The notes below the pieces were generated by a model, which searched no databases, was not told where the DNA came from, and saw only the letters and a list, made by a program, of their open reading frames with translations. Position numbers and translations under genes: made by a program. Below, piece after piece: positions 12,246-21,034 of a DNA stretch of 62,515 bases (positions are counted from its first letter, which is position 1; each line of letters opens with the position of its first letter). Origin of the DNA: Opitutales bacterium (GTDB taxonomy: Bacteria > Verrucomicrobiota > Verrucomicrobiia > Opitutales > T3Sed10-336); assembly GCA_022565335.1 (NCBI GenBank), contig JAIUMY010000006.1, positions 1 to 62,515 of the forward strand. Reading direction: 5' to 3'.

Positions 12246-13028
12246 CTAGAGGCTGAGGGAAAAGCGCTTGCGGACTTCCTTGGCCAATTGTTGGTAGGCG
12301 ATGGCACCGGCACTGTTGGGATCGTATTGGAATATGGTCTGGCCGAAACTGGGAGATTCGCTTAGACGAATGGATCGGGGAATAAGAGTGTTGAAGAGCT
12401 TGTCGCCCAAGTGTCCGCGAACTTCCTCGACCACTTGCCGGGAGAGGTTGGTGCGCACGTCATACATGGTCATGATAATACCTCCCAGGCTAAGGTCCGG
12501 GTTGATTCCATTCTCCACTAGGTCGTCGACCACTTTAAGAATTTGCCCGAGCCCTTCCATGGCGAGGTATTCGCATTGGAGGGTAATGAGCAAATAGTCG
12601 GCAGCGGCCAAGCTGTTCATGGAGAGAAGTCCGAGGGCGGGCGGACAATCCAGAATAATGGCGGCATATTCGTTGCTTTCCCGGAGAGGTTGGAGAACTT
12701 TCCGCAGTCTCTGGAGGTAATTTTTTTCCTGGGAGAGTTCCACCTCTACCGCGGCCAAATCCACTTCTGCGGGAATGAGGTAAAGGTGGGGCACTTCGGT
12801 CTGATGGACTTTGTCTTCGGCAAAGCCTTCGCCCGTAAGGGGTCCGTAAAGGCTGGTGCCATCGGCTTTTTCGTAGCCCAGGGCACTGGTGGCATTGGCT
12901 TGGGGGTCCAAGTCCACAACCAGAACGGGGACTCGTTTGGAAGCCATGCCGGCGGCCAGGTTGATCGCGGTCGTGGTTTTGCCAACGCCTCCTTTTTGAT
13001 TCGCAACGGTGAATACGGGACAAGCCAT
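12246..13028 (-). CDS. parA: ParA/Soj-family chromosome-partitioning ATPase
   Basis: 260 residues with the deviant Walker A motif [16 protein letters not shown] near the N-terminus, the [11 protein letters not shown] switch, [19 protein letters not shown] and the C-terminal [18 protein letters not shown] that is typical of Soj/ParA. These ATPases bind DNA as dimers and segregate chromosomes or position other cargo. No parB follows it; the only ParB-like gene in the window (32792-34240) is in a defence island and is different in kind. The partner may be elsewhere. It is followed by a CvpA-like membrane gene on the same strand. Confidence 0.9.
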   Translation of the reverse strand: MACPVFTVANQKGGVGKTTTAINLAAGMASKRVPVLVVDLDPQANATSALGYEKADGTSLYGPLTGEGFAEDKVHQTEVPHLYLIPAEVDLAAVEVELSQEKNYLQRLRKVLQPLRESNEYAAIILDCPPALGLLSMNSLAAADYLLITLQCEYLAMEGLGQILKVVDDLVENGINPDLSLGGIIMTMYDVRTNLSRQVVEEVRGHLGDKLFNTLIPRSIRLSESPSFGQTIFQYDPNSAGAIAYQQLAKEVRKRFSLSL

Positions 13029-13149
13029 GGGAAACAGATTAGGCGGCTGGAGGAGGCGAGTAAATGCAGAAGTGAGGGGAGGGTAAAGAATCGAAAGCTT
13101 GGCAAAAAAATGGTTGCTTTGGCGAGGCTGATGTTAGTTGATTTTTTCT

Positions 13150-14355
13150 ATGAGCATGGCAAACGGGGAAGTAGCCGAATTTGAAGGGTTCTATGGTCCG
13201 TACCAAGTCCCGGAGCGATTGTTGCAAAAGATCTGGGCCAAAGGGCTTTTCTACCGGGAGGAAGCCCGTGATTTGGCGGGGCGGAAGGTGGAGATACTGG
13301 ATACTGGTCAGTGGAACCGGCAAGGTGGGCCGGATTTCCGGAGGGCGGCGATTCGTTTGGATGGTGAGCGCCGCGACGGTGATGTGGAGATTCACTTTCG
13401 TTCCCGCCAATGGCACGAGCATAACCATGATCGTGATGCCGCTTACGATAAGGTTATTTTGCATGTTTTGCTTTTTCCTCCCGAGGAAGGAGAGTATACG
13501 CCTCGCGATGGGGAGGGGAGGGAGATTCCAGTTTTGGTTTTACTGCCGTGGTTGTTCCATGATTTGGAGGAGTATGTGTATGATGATGTGCTGGAGGGGG
13601 CGAGCGGGCGAATGGACCATGCTCTTTACGAGAGTTTACAATCGATGGGGTTGGAGGAGCGGCGTCGCCTTCTCGTTGAGCGGGGGCTCCGCCGATGGGA
13701 GCAAAAGCGGGCCTTTGCGGGCCAACGGGTAAAGCGTTTAGGCTGGGAGGGGGCCTGTCATTCGCTGGCGTTGGAGATACTCGGATACCAGGCGAATCGA
13801 ACGCCTATGATGATGTTGGCCGAACGATTCTCTTTGGAGTCTTGGCGGTCAGCCCCTCCCCCGGTGGGGGAGCTCGAAGCGGCGGTGGCAGACCGTTGGT
13901 CCCGGCAAGGTTTGCGTCCGGCGAATCAACCGCGGGTTCGCCTGGAAGCCTATCGTCGGTGGGTCGCGACTAATCCTTTCTGGCCGGAGAAGCTAGAGGC
14001 TCATGGAAAAACGCTTGGGGAGATGCTTCCGCCGCACGAGGGGGTTTATCCGGTAGCTTCCTTGCGAAAGGAGAAAGGATTTCCGGCGTGGCGCGAGCGC
14101 TGGGCGGGAGTGATGGGAGGGGCGCTTTCCGGGCCGCGGGCGGAAACGATGGTTTGTGACGGGTTTTTGCCTTTGCTTTCGGCGGTTTCTGGAAAAGACT
14201 TATTTGGCTGGTGGTTTTGCTGGTATCCCGGCGATTTCCCCGAGCCCTTGCAAAAACTTCTTCGGGAATCCGAGGTGGTGGGACGGGGACGGCAGCCGCA
14301 GGCGCATGGCTGGGGACAGGGGGTTCTGGGTTTGTTACAGGAAGGGATTGGTTGA
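13150..14355 (+). CDS. DUF2851 family protein
   Basis: A 401-residue protein with the DUF2851 signature: an N-terminal LLQKIWAKGLF, then GRKVEILDTGQWNRQGGPDFRRAAIRLDG followed by GDVEIHFRSRQWHEHNHDRDAAYDKVILHVLL. This block has the look of a nuclease-like fold (GxPDF ... DVEIH), but catalytic activity has not been shown for the family to my knowledge. I chose the ATG at 13150 rather than a TTG four codons upstream. The gene is divergent from parA with about 120 bases between them. Confidence 0.8.
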   Translation: MSMANGEVAEFEGFYGPYQVPERLLQKIWAKGLFYREEARDLAGRKVEILDTGQWNRQGGPDFRRAAIRLDGERRDGDVEIHFRSRQWHEHNHDRDAAYDKVILHVLLFPPEEGEYTPRDGEGREIPVLVLLPWLFHDLEEYVYDDVLEGASGRMDHALYESLQSMGLEERRRLLVERGLRRWEQKRAFAGQRVKRLGWEGACHSLALEILGYQANRTPMMMLAERFSLESWRSAPPPVGELEAAVADRWSRQGLRPANQPRVRLEAYRRWVATNPFWPEKLEAHGKTLGEMLPPHEGVYPVASLRKEKGFPAWRERWAGVMGGALSGPRAETMVCDGFLPLLSAVSGKDLFGWWFCWYPGDFPEPLQKLLRESEVVGRGRQPQAHGWGQGVLGLLQEGIG

Positions 14356-14403
14356 GGTGCGAAATGGCATTGCCTAAGAGAAGCTCTTTGGTAGTCTAGG
14401 AGG

Positions 14404-15096
14404 ATGAAAACAGAATTGATTCTAGCCTTGGATGTAGAGGACCGGGAAACCGCTTTGCAAACGCTAAAGCCCTTGCAAGGTGATTTGCCTTGGGTGAAAA
14501 TTGGGTTGCAGCTTTTTACGCGGTACGGGCCTAGTTTGGTGGAAGAAATTGCGGATCAGGGGTTTCAGGTTTTTTTGGATCTAAAGCTGCACGACATCCC
14601 CAATACGGTGGCCAAGGCGGTGGCTGCCTTGTCTCATTTGCCCATTGGCATGTTGACCCTGCATACTTCGGGCGGGTTTGAAATGATGCAAGTGGCGGCC
14701 AAGGAGGCAGGCGAACGCGCTCCGAACCTCAGATTGCTGGGGGTCACGGTTTTGACCTCCATGGATACTTCGGGCCTTTTGGAAGTGGGGGTGGAGGATA
14801 AGCCGGAAGCCCAGGTTTTGCGCCTGGCTCGTTTGGCTCGTGAGGCGGGCCTTCCCGGATTGGTGTCCTCGCCTTTGGAGTTGCCCCTGTTGCGGCAGGA
14901 AATCGGCCAGGAAATGCTCCTCGTAACTCCGGGAATCCGTCCTTCCTCAGCGGCGTTGGATGAGCAAAAACGGGTGGCCACACCCTCGTTGGCGGCGCGC
15001 GACGGGGCCAGCTATATCGTCGTTGGTCGTCCTATCCTTCGAGCCGACGATCCGGTCGCCGCAGTGCGGAGTATTCAAGCTGAGCTGTCTCAGTAA
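14404..15096 (+). CDS. pyrF: orotidine-5'-phosphate decarboxylase
   Basis: 230 residues that form the TIM barrel of OMP decarboxylase, the last step of UMP synthesis. The N-terminal LILALDVEDRETAL, the catalytic FLDLKLHDIPNTVAKA (Asp-Lys-x-x-Asp array), LTLHTSGG and the phosphate-binding LVTPGIRP ... YIVVGRPIL are all present. The ATG is directly preceded by AGGAGG with no spacing, which is poor; no other in-frame ATG fits, so translation may start a codon or two later at a TTG. No other pyrimidine genes are nearby. Confidence 0.95.
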   Translation: MKTELILALDVEDRETALQTLKPLQGDLPWVKIGLQLFTRYGPSLVEEIADQGFQVFLDLKLHDIPNTVAKAVAALSHLPIGMLTLHTSGGFEMMQVAAKEAGERAPNLRLLGVTVLTSMDTSGLLEVGVEDKPEAQVLRLARLAREAGLPGLVSSPLELPLLRQEIGQEMLLVTPGIRPSSAALDEQKRVATPSLAARDGASYIVVGRPILRADDPVAAVRSIQAELSQ

Positions 15097-15179
15097 ATTC
15101 CTTTTATTCAGGAGTTAATAGGAATTTACAAGATCTTTTAAGTTAAGATTCTGGGAATTAAAAGTTGACGGATTTGGGG

Positions 15180-16103
15180 TTAGCGGAAGAGGGTGTGGAG
15201 GGCGATTTGGCATTTGCGGCGGGTGTTGACAAAGACTCTGCCCTGAAAGACATCGTAGTTGTTTTTCTCGATTTCGGAGAGGATTTCTCCGTAAATACGG
15301 CTCATGAGACGGGTGGTGTAGCGGGCTCCTCCTTTGGCCAGGAGGGGAATGCCTTTTTCGCCGGAGGCATAGTAGGCGCGGGCGCGGGCGATTTGTTGGT
15401 GCATGAAATCGCGCCAGAGGGGAGTGACTTCGCCTTTTTGGAGGAACTGGCGGTCTAATCCGGCAGCGGCGAGTTCCGTTTGGGGAAGATAGATTCGGTT
15501 TCGGGCCAAATCCTCGGCAATATCCCGGAGAATGTTGGTGAGTTGCATGGCGATGCCCATTTCGACGGCGCGATGCGCTCCTTCGGTGGAGTTGAGGCCG
15601 AAAATGCGGCTCATGATGAGACCCACAACGGAGGCGACGTGATAGCAATAGAGCTCCAATTGGGGAAAATCCTCGATTTCGATGTCCATCTCGTCCCAGC
15701 AGCAGCCCTCGATCAGGTCCAAATAGAATTGCCGGGGAATTTTGTATTGGCGGGTGGTTTCGGCAAAGGCGGGAGCAAAGGGGAGAGAACTTTGGCCGGT
15801 TTCGATTTTTTCCAGTTCTTTCTGCAAGAGGGGAAGGAATTGTTGGCCGATTTTTTCTTCCGGTGGGGTTTCGTCCAGAAGATCATCGACATAGCGGCAG
15901 AAGGCGTAGATGGCGAAGGCGCCCTTACGGCGGTCCCGGGGCAGGGGGAAGGAGCTGAAATAGAAGCTTTTGGCATGCCGCCGGGTAACTTCCTGGCAAA
16001 AATCCAGCGATGGCCGCAGATCCTGGCGGCGACTCCAACCGGGGCTGGGATTTGGTTGGGACCAGGAGGATGGGATTTTGGCCCGGACGGCGGGGCTTAG
16101 CAT
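15180..16103 (-). CDS. squalene/phytoene synthase family protein
   Basis: 307 residues of the trans-isoprenyl diphosphate head-to-head synthase family. The first aspartate-rich motif is YVDDLLDE (71-78) and the second is in LTNILRDIAEDLARNRIYLP, with the YCYHVASVVGLIM helix between them. Such enzymes join two prenyl diphosphates to give squalene, phytoene or dehydrosqualene. No desaturase or HpnC/E partner is adjacent, so the product cannot be told. The gene begins three bases after the stop of dapF on the same strand, so the two are co-transcribed, an odd pairing of cell-wall and isoprenoid metabolism. A 35-residue N-terminal tail precedes the domain. Confidence 0.9.
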   Translation of the reverse strand: MLSPAVRAKIPSSWSQPNPSPGWSRRQDLRPSLDFCQEVTRRHAKSFYFSSFPLPRDRRKGAFAIYAFCRYVDDLLDETPPEEKIGQQFLPLLQKELEKIETGQSSLPFAPAFAETTRQYKIPRQFYLDLIEGCCWDEMDIEIEDFPQLELYCYHVASVVGLIMSRIFGLNSTEGAHRAVEMGIAMQLTNILRDIAEDLARNRIYLPQTELAAAGLDRQFLQKGEVTPLWRDFMHQQIARARAYYASGEKGIPLLAKGGARYTTRLMSRIYGEILSEIEKNNYDVFQGRVFVNTRRKCQIALHTLFR

Positions 16104-16106
16104 GGG

Positions 16107-16922
16107 CTACAGGGTAATCGTGCCGGTAAATACCTTTACGGCGGGGCCGGTCAGAGTCACTCCGAGCACCTTGTCGCCTTCGACGGCGAAGTCGACCCGC
16201 AGCACATCGCCTCCGGCTACTTGTACGGACACCGGTTTGGGGATTTGGTGGACCAGGTGGGCGAGGATGGCGGCGGCGGTGACTCCGGTACCGCAGGCGA
16301 GGGTTTCGTCTTCCACCCCCCGTTCGTAAGTACGGATGAGCAGAGGTTCGCCCGGATTTTGGATCTGGACAAAGTTGGCATTGGCGCCACGGGGGGCGAA
16401 TTCGGGGTGGAACCGCAGTTCCGAGCCGGCGGGCCGGATGTCCACTTTTTGAATGTCGGGAACGAAACGAACCACATGGGGAACCCCGGTATCGGAATAG
16501 TGTACTTCGGCGGGGCCTTCGCGCAGGGTGATCGGAATATTGGTGCGGGTGCCTGCGGGAGGCGTTAACTCAATGGTGTAGAGATTTCCCGTGGCGGTAG
16601 CGGTGATAGGGCCGGCATCGCTGAGGAAACGAAGTTTTTCGCCATCCCCGCAACCATGTTCCAGGGCAAAGGCAGTGAAGCAGCGGGCGCCGTTCCCGCA
16701 CATTTCCGCGCGGGAACCGTCGGTATTGTGATAAATCATCCGGGCGTCGTATTCGCCCTGAGGATCTTTTTCCAAAAGCATCAAACCATCAGCGCCGACG
16801 CCAAATTGGCGGTGACAAAGGGCGGCAATTTGTTTTTCGGAGAGGGAGATCGATCCATCCAGATTCTCGATCATGACAAAATCGTTCCCTGCGCCGTGCA
16901 TCTTCAAGAAGGTAAGTTCCAT
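16107..16922 (-). CDS. dapF: diaminopimelate epimerase
   Basis: 271 residues. The enzyme converts LL- to meso-diaminopimelate for lysine and peptidoglycan synthesis. The two catalytic cysteines are C75 in EMCGNGARC and C210 in TLACGTGV, each in the correct context; the N-terminal FLKMHGAGNDFV block is also conserved. Length agrees with the family. It is the first gene of a two-gene unit with the squalene/phytoene synthase. Confidence 0.96.
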   Translation of the reverse strand: MELTFLKMHGAGNDFVMIENLDGSISLSEKQIAALCHRQFGVGADGLMLLEKDPQGEYDARMIYHNTDGSRAEMCGNGARCFTAFALEHGCGDGEKLRFLSDAGPITATATGNLYTIELTPPAGTRTNIPITLREGPAEVHYSDTGVPHVVRFVPDIQKVDIRPAGSELRFHPEFAPRGANANFVQIQNPGEPLLIRTYERGVEDETLACGTGVTAAAILAHLVHQIPKPVSVQVAGGDVLRVDFAVEGDKVLGVTLTGPAVKVFTGTITL

Positions 16923-17068
16923 GATTTCAAGTATGCTGAACCGAGGAGATTCTGCAAAGCGAAAGTGTTACATCTTGTGGTCATTGAGATTGGAGGTTTG
17001 CCCTTGGTGAAGGAAGTTGTTTGGTTGGCATGAATTCTGGTTTCAAAGGACCTTTCATTCCTCATTCT

Positions 17069-18142
17069 ATGATATCCATTCAGGTAAAAAATTTAACCAA
17101 ACGATTTGGTGAGGTCACCGCGCTGAAAGACTTGGATCTAACCATTGAGCCAGGGGAGTTGTTTTTTCTTCTCGGTCCGAGTGGTTGTGGAAAAACCACT
17201 CTTTTGCGGAGTTTGGCCGGGTTTTACATTCCCGAGGAGGGGCAGATTTTGTTTGGCGGTAAGGACATAACGCGGTTGCCGCCACATAAGAGAAACACGG
17301 GTATGATGTTTCAGAGTTATGCCTTGTGGCCTCATATGACGGTGGCGCAAAACGTGGCTTTTGGACTAGAGGAGCGAAAGGTCCCCAAGGCGCAGATACA
17401 AAAGCAGGTGCAGGAGGCTTTGGACTCCGTGCAAATGGGTTCCTATGGGGAGCGAAAACCCAATCAGCTTTCCGGTGGACAGCAGCAGCGGGTGGCTTTG
17501 GCGAGGGCATTGGTCATTCGGCCACAGTGTTTGTTTCTGGATGAGCCATTATCGAACCTGGATGCCAAGCTGCGTTTGGAAATGCGGGCGGAGATTCGCC
17601 GGATTTGCAAGGAGTTCGAGTTGACTGCGATCTATGTGACCCACGACCAAAAGGAGGCTTTATCCGTATCCGACCGCCTGGCGGTTTTAGATGAGGGCAA
17701 GATTCTGCAAGTAGGTACGCCGCGGGAGGTCTACCGGCGGCCGACATCGCGGGTAGTGGCAAACTTTATCGGGGAGACGAATTTTATCGAGGGGACGGTT
17801 CGTGATGCGGCGGCCGGGATGGTTGCAGTGGAGACTTCTCTGGGAGTTTTTGCGGGGGTTGGCAGCCCGGCGGATCATGCCTTTCGAGCCGGGGACAAGG
17901 TGCAGATCTCGGTGCGTCCGGAATGTTGGCGAATTGACCAGATCCCTTCTGACGAGAATTGTGTTGCGGGAGAGATTGCGGGAACGATTTATCTCGGCGA
18001 GACCGCGCAGCATCAGTTCACGGCGGGAGAGGCTTCATTAAAAATCTTCGAGCTCAATCCCCGTTTCGGGGCGGAGAATTCTCCTAAACAATTGTATGCC
18101 ACCGTCGATGAGGAGGACGTGGTGGTTTTGCCAGTTTCGTAA
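17069..18142 (+). CDS. ABC transporter ATP-binding protein (Fbp/Pot/Ugp type)
   Basis: The 357-residue cassette starts at the ATG at 17069 (MISIQVKNLTKRFG); a longer frame upstream adds 16 unlikely residues. Walker A is GPSGCGKTT (36-44), the signature LSGGQQQRVALARAL and Walker B CLFLDEPLSNLDAKLRLEMR follow, with the H-loop in YVTHDQKEALSVSDR. The C-terminal 110 residues form a TOBE-like regulatory domain (FIGETNFIEG..., KVQISVRPE). The family serves binding-protein-dependent import of iron, spermidine or sugars phosphates. The adjacent solute-binding protein gene overlaps by one base (TAATG), but no permease gene is present. Confidence 0.92.
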   Translation: MISIQVKNLTKRFGEVTALKDLDLTIEPGELFFLLGPSGCGKTTLLRSLAGFYIPEEGQILFGGKDITRLPPHKRNTGMMFQSYALWPHMTVAQNVAFGLEERKVPKAQIQKQVQEALDSVQMGSYGERKPNQLSGGQQQRVALARALVIRPQCLFLDEPLSNLDAKLRLEMRAEIRRICKEFELTAIYVTHDQKEALSVSDRLAVLDEGKILQVGTPREVYRRPTSRVVANFIGETNFIEGTVRDAAAGMVAVETSLGVFAGVGSPADHAFRAGDKVQISVRPECWRIDQIPSDENCVAGEIAGTIYLGETAQHQFTAGEASLKIFELNPRFGAENSPKQLYATVDEEDVVVLPVS

Positions 18143-19764
18143 TGATCGGTCGTATTCTTATAATTTCCGCATTGGTGGCAGTGGTTGGAATCCCCTTTCT
18201 TCTCCGCCCCGATCCTGAGCGGCGTACCGAGTTCGATGCCGAGGTGGTGATCATAACACCGCATAATGAGTACATTCGGCATGAATTTTCGCGTGGGTTT
18301 CGTGACTGGTATGCCGAGCGTACGGGTAAAGTGGTGCGGGTGGACTGGCGTATGCCCGGAGGCACCAGCGAGATTGCGACTTTTCTCGACAGTGAATACC
18401 GGGCCTCTTTCCGATTGCACTGGGAACGCGAATTGGGCGAACGTTGGGACCGCGAGATTCAGGGAGCGTACGCCAACCATGCGATTGTTTTAAGTGAGGA
18501 CCCTGCGGACGATGATCGTTTGCAGCGGGCGCGCCGGGCGTTTCTGGAGATGGACCGGGGGGTGGGGCTGGACCTCTTTTTTGGTGGGGGAAGTTTCGAC
18601 TTTATTCGTCAGGCCCGGGCCGGACGATTGGTGCCCTCGGGGCTCGAGGAACGGCGTCCGGAGTGGTTCACCGACGAAGTTATTCCACTGGAGTTGTCCG
18701 GGGAATCTTTCCGTGATCCGCAGGGGCGCTGGATCGGGGCGGCATTATCGAGTTTTGGATTGATTTATAATCGCGATGCCCTGGGACGGGTGGCCTTCCC
18801 CGGAACCCCTACTCAGTGGGTTGATTTGACCTCGCCCTTGTTGAAGGGAGAAGTGGCGTTGGCGGATCCCTCCAAGAGTGGTTCAATTGCCAAGGCCTTC
18901 GAAATGGTGATTCAGCAACAGATGCAGGAGTTAGTGGAGGAGCGGAACATTGATCCGGAAAATGTGCCGGAAGAGGTTTTGGCAGAAGGTTGGTTGCGGG
19001 GGCTACAATTGGTGCAATTGATGGGGGCGAATGCGCGTTATTTTACCGATGCGGCGACGAAACCCCTGGTGGATGTGGCTCTGGGCGATGCGGCTACGGG
19101 GATGGCGATCGATTTCTACGGACGCACGCAGCAGGAGGCTTTGCAGATGCGGGGATCTGATCGTTTCGGCTTTCATACTCCCGAGGGCGGGTCGACGGTT
19201 TCGGTAGACCCGATTGGGTTGTTGCGCGGGGCGCCGAACCGGGAGATTGCGGTCGCTTTTATGGAATACGTTTTGTCTCCGGAGGGGCAAGCCCTTTGGA
19301 ATTTGGAACCCGGAGTGGAGGGTGGTCCCCGGAATTATGCCCTGCGGCGTCTCCCTATTCGCAAGGATTTTTATCGAGAGGAGATGGAACCGTTGCGGTC
19401 GGATCCCGGGGTCTTTCCTTATGAAATGGCCGACTCTTTTTATTATCATTTTGCTTGGACCGGGCGATTGTTTAATGAGACTCGTTTCATCATTAGGGTG
19501 ATGTGCCTGGATACGCACGATGAATTGCGCCAAGCGTGGAGAGAAATCATTCGTGCGGGCTTGCCCCCGGAGGCGCTGGAGATTTTACAGGATTTATCCC
19601 GAATATCTTACGAAGAGGTGAAGGGAACAATTTCGCAAGAAATCCGTTCGGGCGACCCTTTGGACGAAGTTCGCCTGGCCAAGGAGTTGGGAAATCATTT
19701 CCGGGCCCAGTACCGTGAGGCACGTCGTGTCGCACGGCAGGCCAGCGGGCAGGTTGGGCAATAA
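18142..19764 (+). CDS. ABC transporter extracellular solute-binding protein (large, family 1-like)
   Basis: A 540-residue protein with one N-terminal hydrophobic segment (ILIISALVAVVGIPFLL) and then a periplasmic solute-binding fold: VVIITPHNEYIRHEFSRGFRDWYAERTGKVVRVDW is the first lobe of the iron/thiamine-type binding proteins, and GVGLDLFFGGGSFDFIRQARAGRLVP and FYGRTQQEAL, VDPIGLLRGAPN are further conserved blocks. There is no lipobox cysteine, so it is either membrane-anchored or released. At 540 residues it is longer than usual (330-350) and the extra C-terminal 130 residues are of unknown role. Its partner is the ATPase directly upstream. Confidence 0.82.
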   Translation: MIGRILIISALVAVVGIPFLLRPDPERRTEFDAEVVIITPHNEYIRHEFSRGFRDWYAERTGKVVRVDWRMPGGTSEIATFLDSEYRASFRLHWERELGERWDREIQGAYANHAIVLSEDPADDDRLQRARRAFLEMDRGVGLDLFFGGGSFDFIRQARAGRLVPSGLEERRPEWFTDEVIPLELSGESFRDPQGRWIGAALSSFGLIYNRDALGRVAFPGTPTQWVDLTSPLLKGEVALADPSKSGSIAKAFEMVIQQQMQELVEERNIDPENVPEEVLAEGWLRGLQLVQLMGANARYFTDAATKPLVDVALGDAATGMAIDFYGRTQQEALQMRGSDRFGFHTPEGGSTVSVDPIGLLRGAPNREIAVAFMEYVLSPEGQALWNLEPGVEGGPRNYALRRLPIRKDFYREEMEPLRSDPGVFPYEMADSFYYHFAWTGRLFNETRFIIRVMCLDTHDELRQAWREIIRAGLPPEALEILQDLSRISYEEVKGTISQEIRSGDPLDEVRLAKELGNHFRAQYREARRVARQASGQVGQ

Positions 19765-19825
19765 GCCGGGTTTTCGGTAAAGCGAAGCAAAGGCTTCTCA
19801 ATGACGCGCGGCAGTGACCAAGCCC

Positions 19826-20959
19826 TCAACCTTTGGTCATGTAGAAGGGTAAAAGATCGGCTTTAATGATCCGTTCCCCGGTGGTATCCCCGATTTCGAT
19901 AACAAAATCACGGAGTTCCTTCATATTCTCCGGCCAATCGTAGCCCTTGAGGATGTCCAAAGCCTCTTTCTCGAACTCCAGCTGCGCCGGTTTGAAGGAG
20001 GGGTTATGGGTGTTTTTCAGAAGGGTATCGGCAATTCCCGGGATGTCCTCGGCGTGTTCTTTGAGGGAAGGGATTTGGATCGGGAAGGAGGCGATACGAT
20101 AAAAAAGGTCGTCACTGAATTCCCCTTCATCGACCTTTTCTTCCAAGTCGACTTCCGAACTGAAAATAAAACGTACCGAACCCCCTTTGTTTTTAAGAAG
20201 TTCGACGAGTTCTTTTTGGAGGTCTTTGTCCAACTGTTCGAGATGCTCAATCAGGAGGGAGCCCCCTTGTGCCGATTCGACCCATTCGCCTCCGGAGCCG
20301 TCGCCAATCAGTTTCTCCTTGAAAGAATCCTTTTGTTCCGGGTTGCAGGAAATGGTGAGGAAAGGTTTCGGCTCTTCAACGGCCTGATGGTGTACAAAGG
20401 CGGCCGCCCGCCGTTTGCCGATACCTTTCGGCCCTTGGAGAAAGATGGGGGATGTGCTACTGACCTGCTTGATAATTTGCTGGCGAACTTTCCGCATGGT
20501 ATCGGATGCGCCGGGGAGTAACTTTTCGAGTTCCTCGCTGGAGAGGTTGCCACTTCCTCCCTCGGTCTCGCCGCCTTCAGGGTCTTCGAGCAAGGCTTTA
20601 CGGTATTCGAGGCCACGATTCAGGGTTCCGAGCAACTCGTCGACCTTAAATGGCTTCTTGATGTAATCAAAAGCGCCCAATTTGAGAGCTTTGATGGCAG
20701 TCTCGGTGCTTGCGTAGCCGGTCATCATCACAACCACACAGTTGGGATCATACTCCTTGATATGGTGGAGCATCGTGATCCCATCCATCGGCTGCATGGA
20801 AATATCGCTTAGGATAATATCGAAATCCTGCGATTTATAACGATTAACTGCCTGTTCACCATCAGTTTCGAAAACTAAATCGTGTCCAGTTGGTTTAAGA
20901 ACAGTCTCCAGTAGTTCGTGAATGGAAGATAGATCATCGACGATTAAAATTGAGGCCAT
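19826..20959 (-). CDS. response regulator with degenerate NtrC-type AAA+ domain
   Basis: 377 residues. The receiver domain (1-120) is intact: VDD at 7-9, phospho-acceptor D52 in LSDISMQPMDG, T80 and K102 in YIKKPF. A linker leads to a domain resembling the sigma-54 activator AAA+ (152-375) with Walker A GPKGIGKR (176-183). However, the GAFTGA sigma-54 contact loop is absent, Walker B reads GGSLLIEHLEQL instead of GGTLFLDEIxxL, and the Fis-like DNA-binding helix is missing at the C-terminus. It is therefore unlikely to activate sigma-54 promoters and may act through protein contacts. It lies 75 bases downstream of pilC on the same strand, which suggests control of pilus or type II secretion function. 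Confidence 0.85.
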   Translation of the reverse strand: MASILIVDDLSSIHELLETVLKPTGHDLVFETDGEQAVNRYKSQDFDIILSDISMQPMDGITMLHHIKEYDPNCVVVMMTGYASTETAIKALKLGAFDYIKKPFKVDELLGTLNRGLEYRKALLEDPEGGETEGGSGNLSSEELEKLLPGASDTMRKVRQQIIKQVSSTSPIFLQGPKGIGKRRAAAFVHHQAVEEPKPFLTISCNPEQKDSFKEKLIGDGSGGEWVESAQGGSLLIEHLEQLDKDLQKELVELLKNKGGSVRFIFSSEVDLEEKVDEGEFSDDLFYRIASFPIQIPSLKEHAEDIPGIADTLLKNTHNPSFKPAQLEFEKEALDILKGYDWPENMKELRDFVIEIGDTTGERIIKADLLPFYMTKG

Positions 20960-21034
20960 GAGAACAAGTTAGGTTTTTGTTATCCTGTTGTAAAGAATGA
21001 ACCCCAAGGTTTTCTGGGTTGCGGCCGACTCTTT

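Noticed and set aside
12246-13028. ParA working with the ParB-like protein at 32792-34240
   Set aside because: The latter lacks the usual ParB dimerisation and ParA-stimulating N-terminus, is 20 kb away, and sits in a defence locus next to a methylase.
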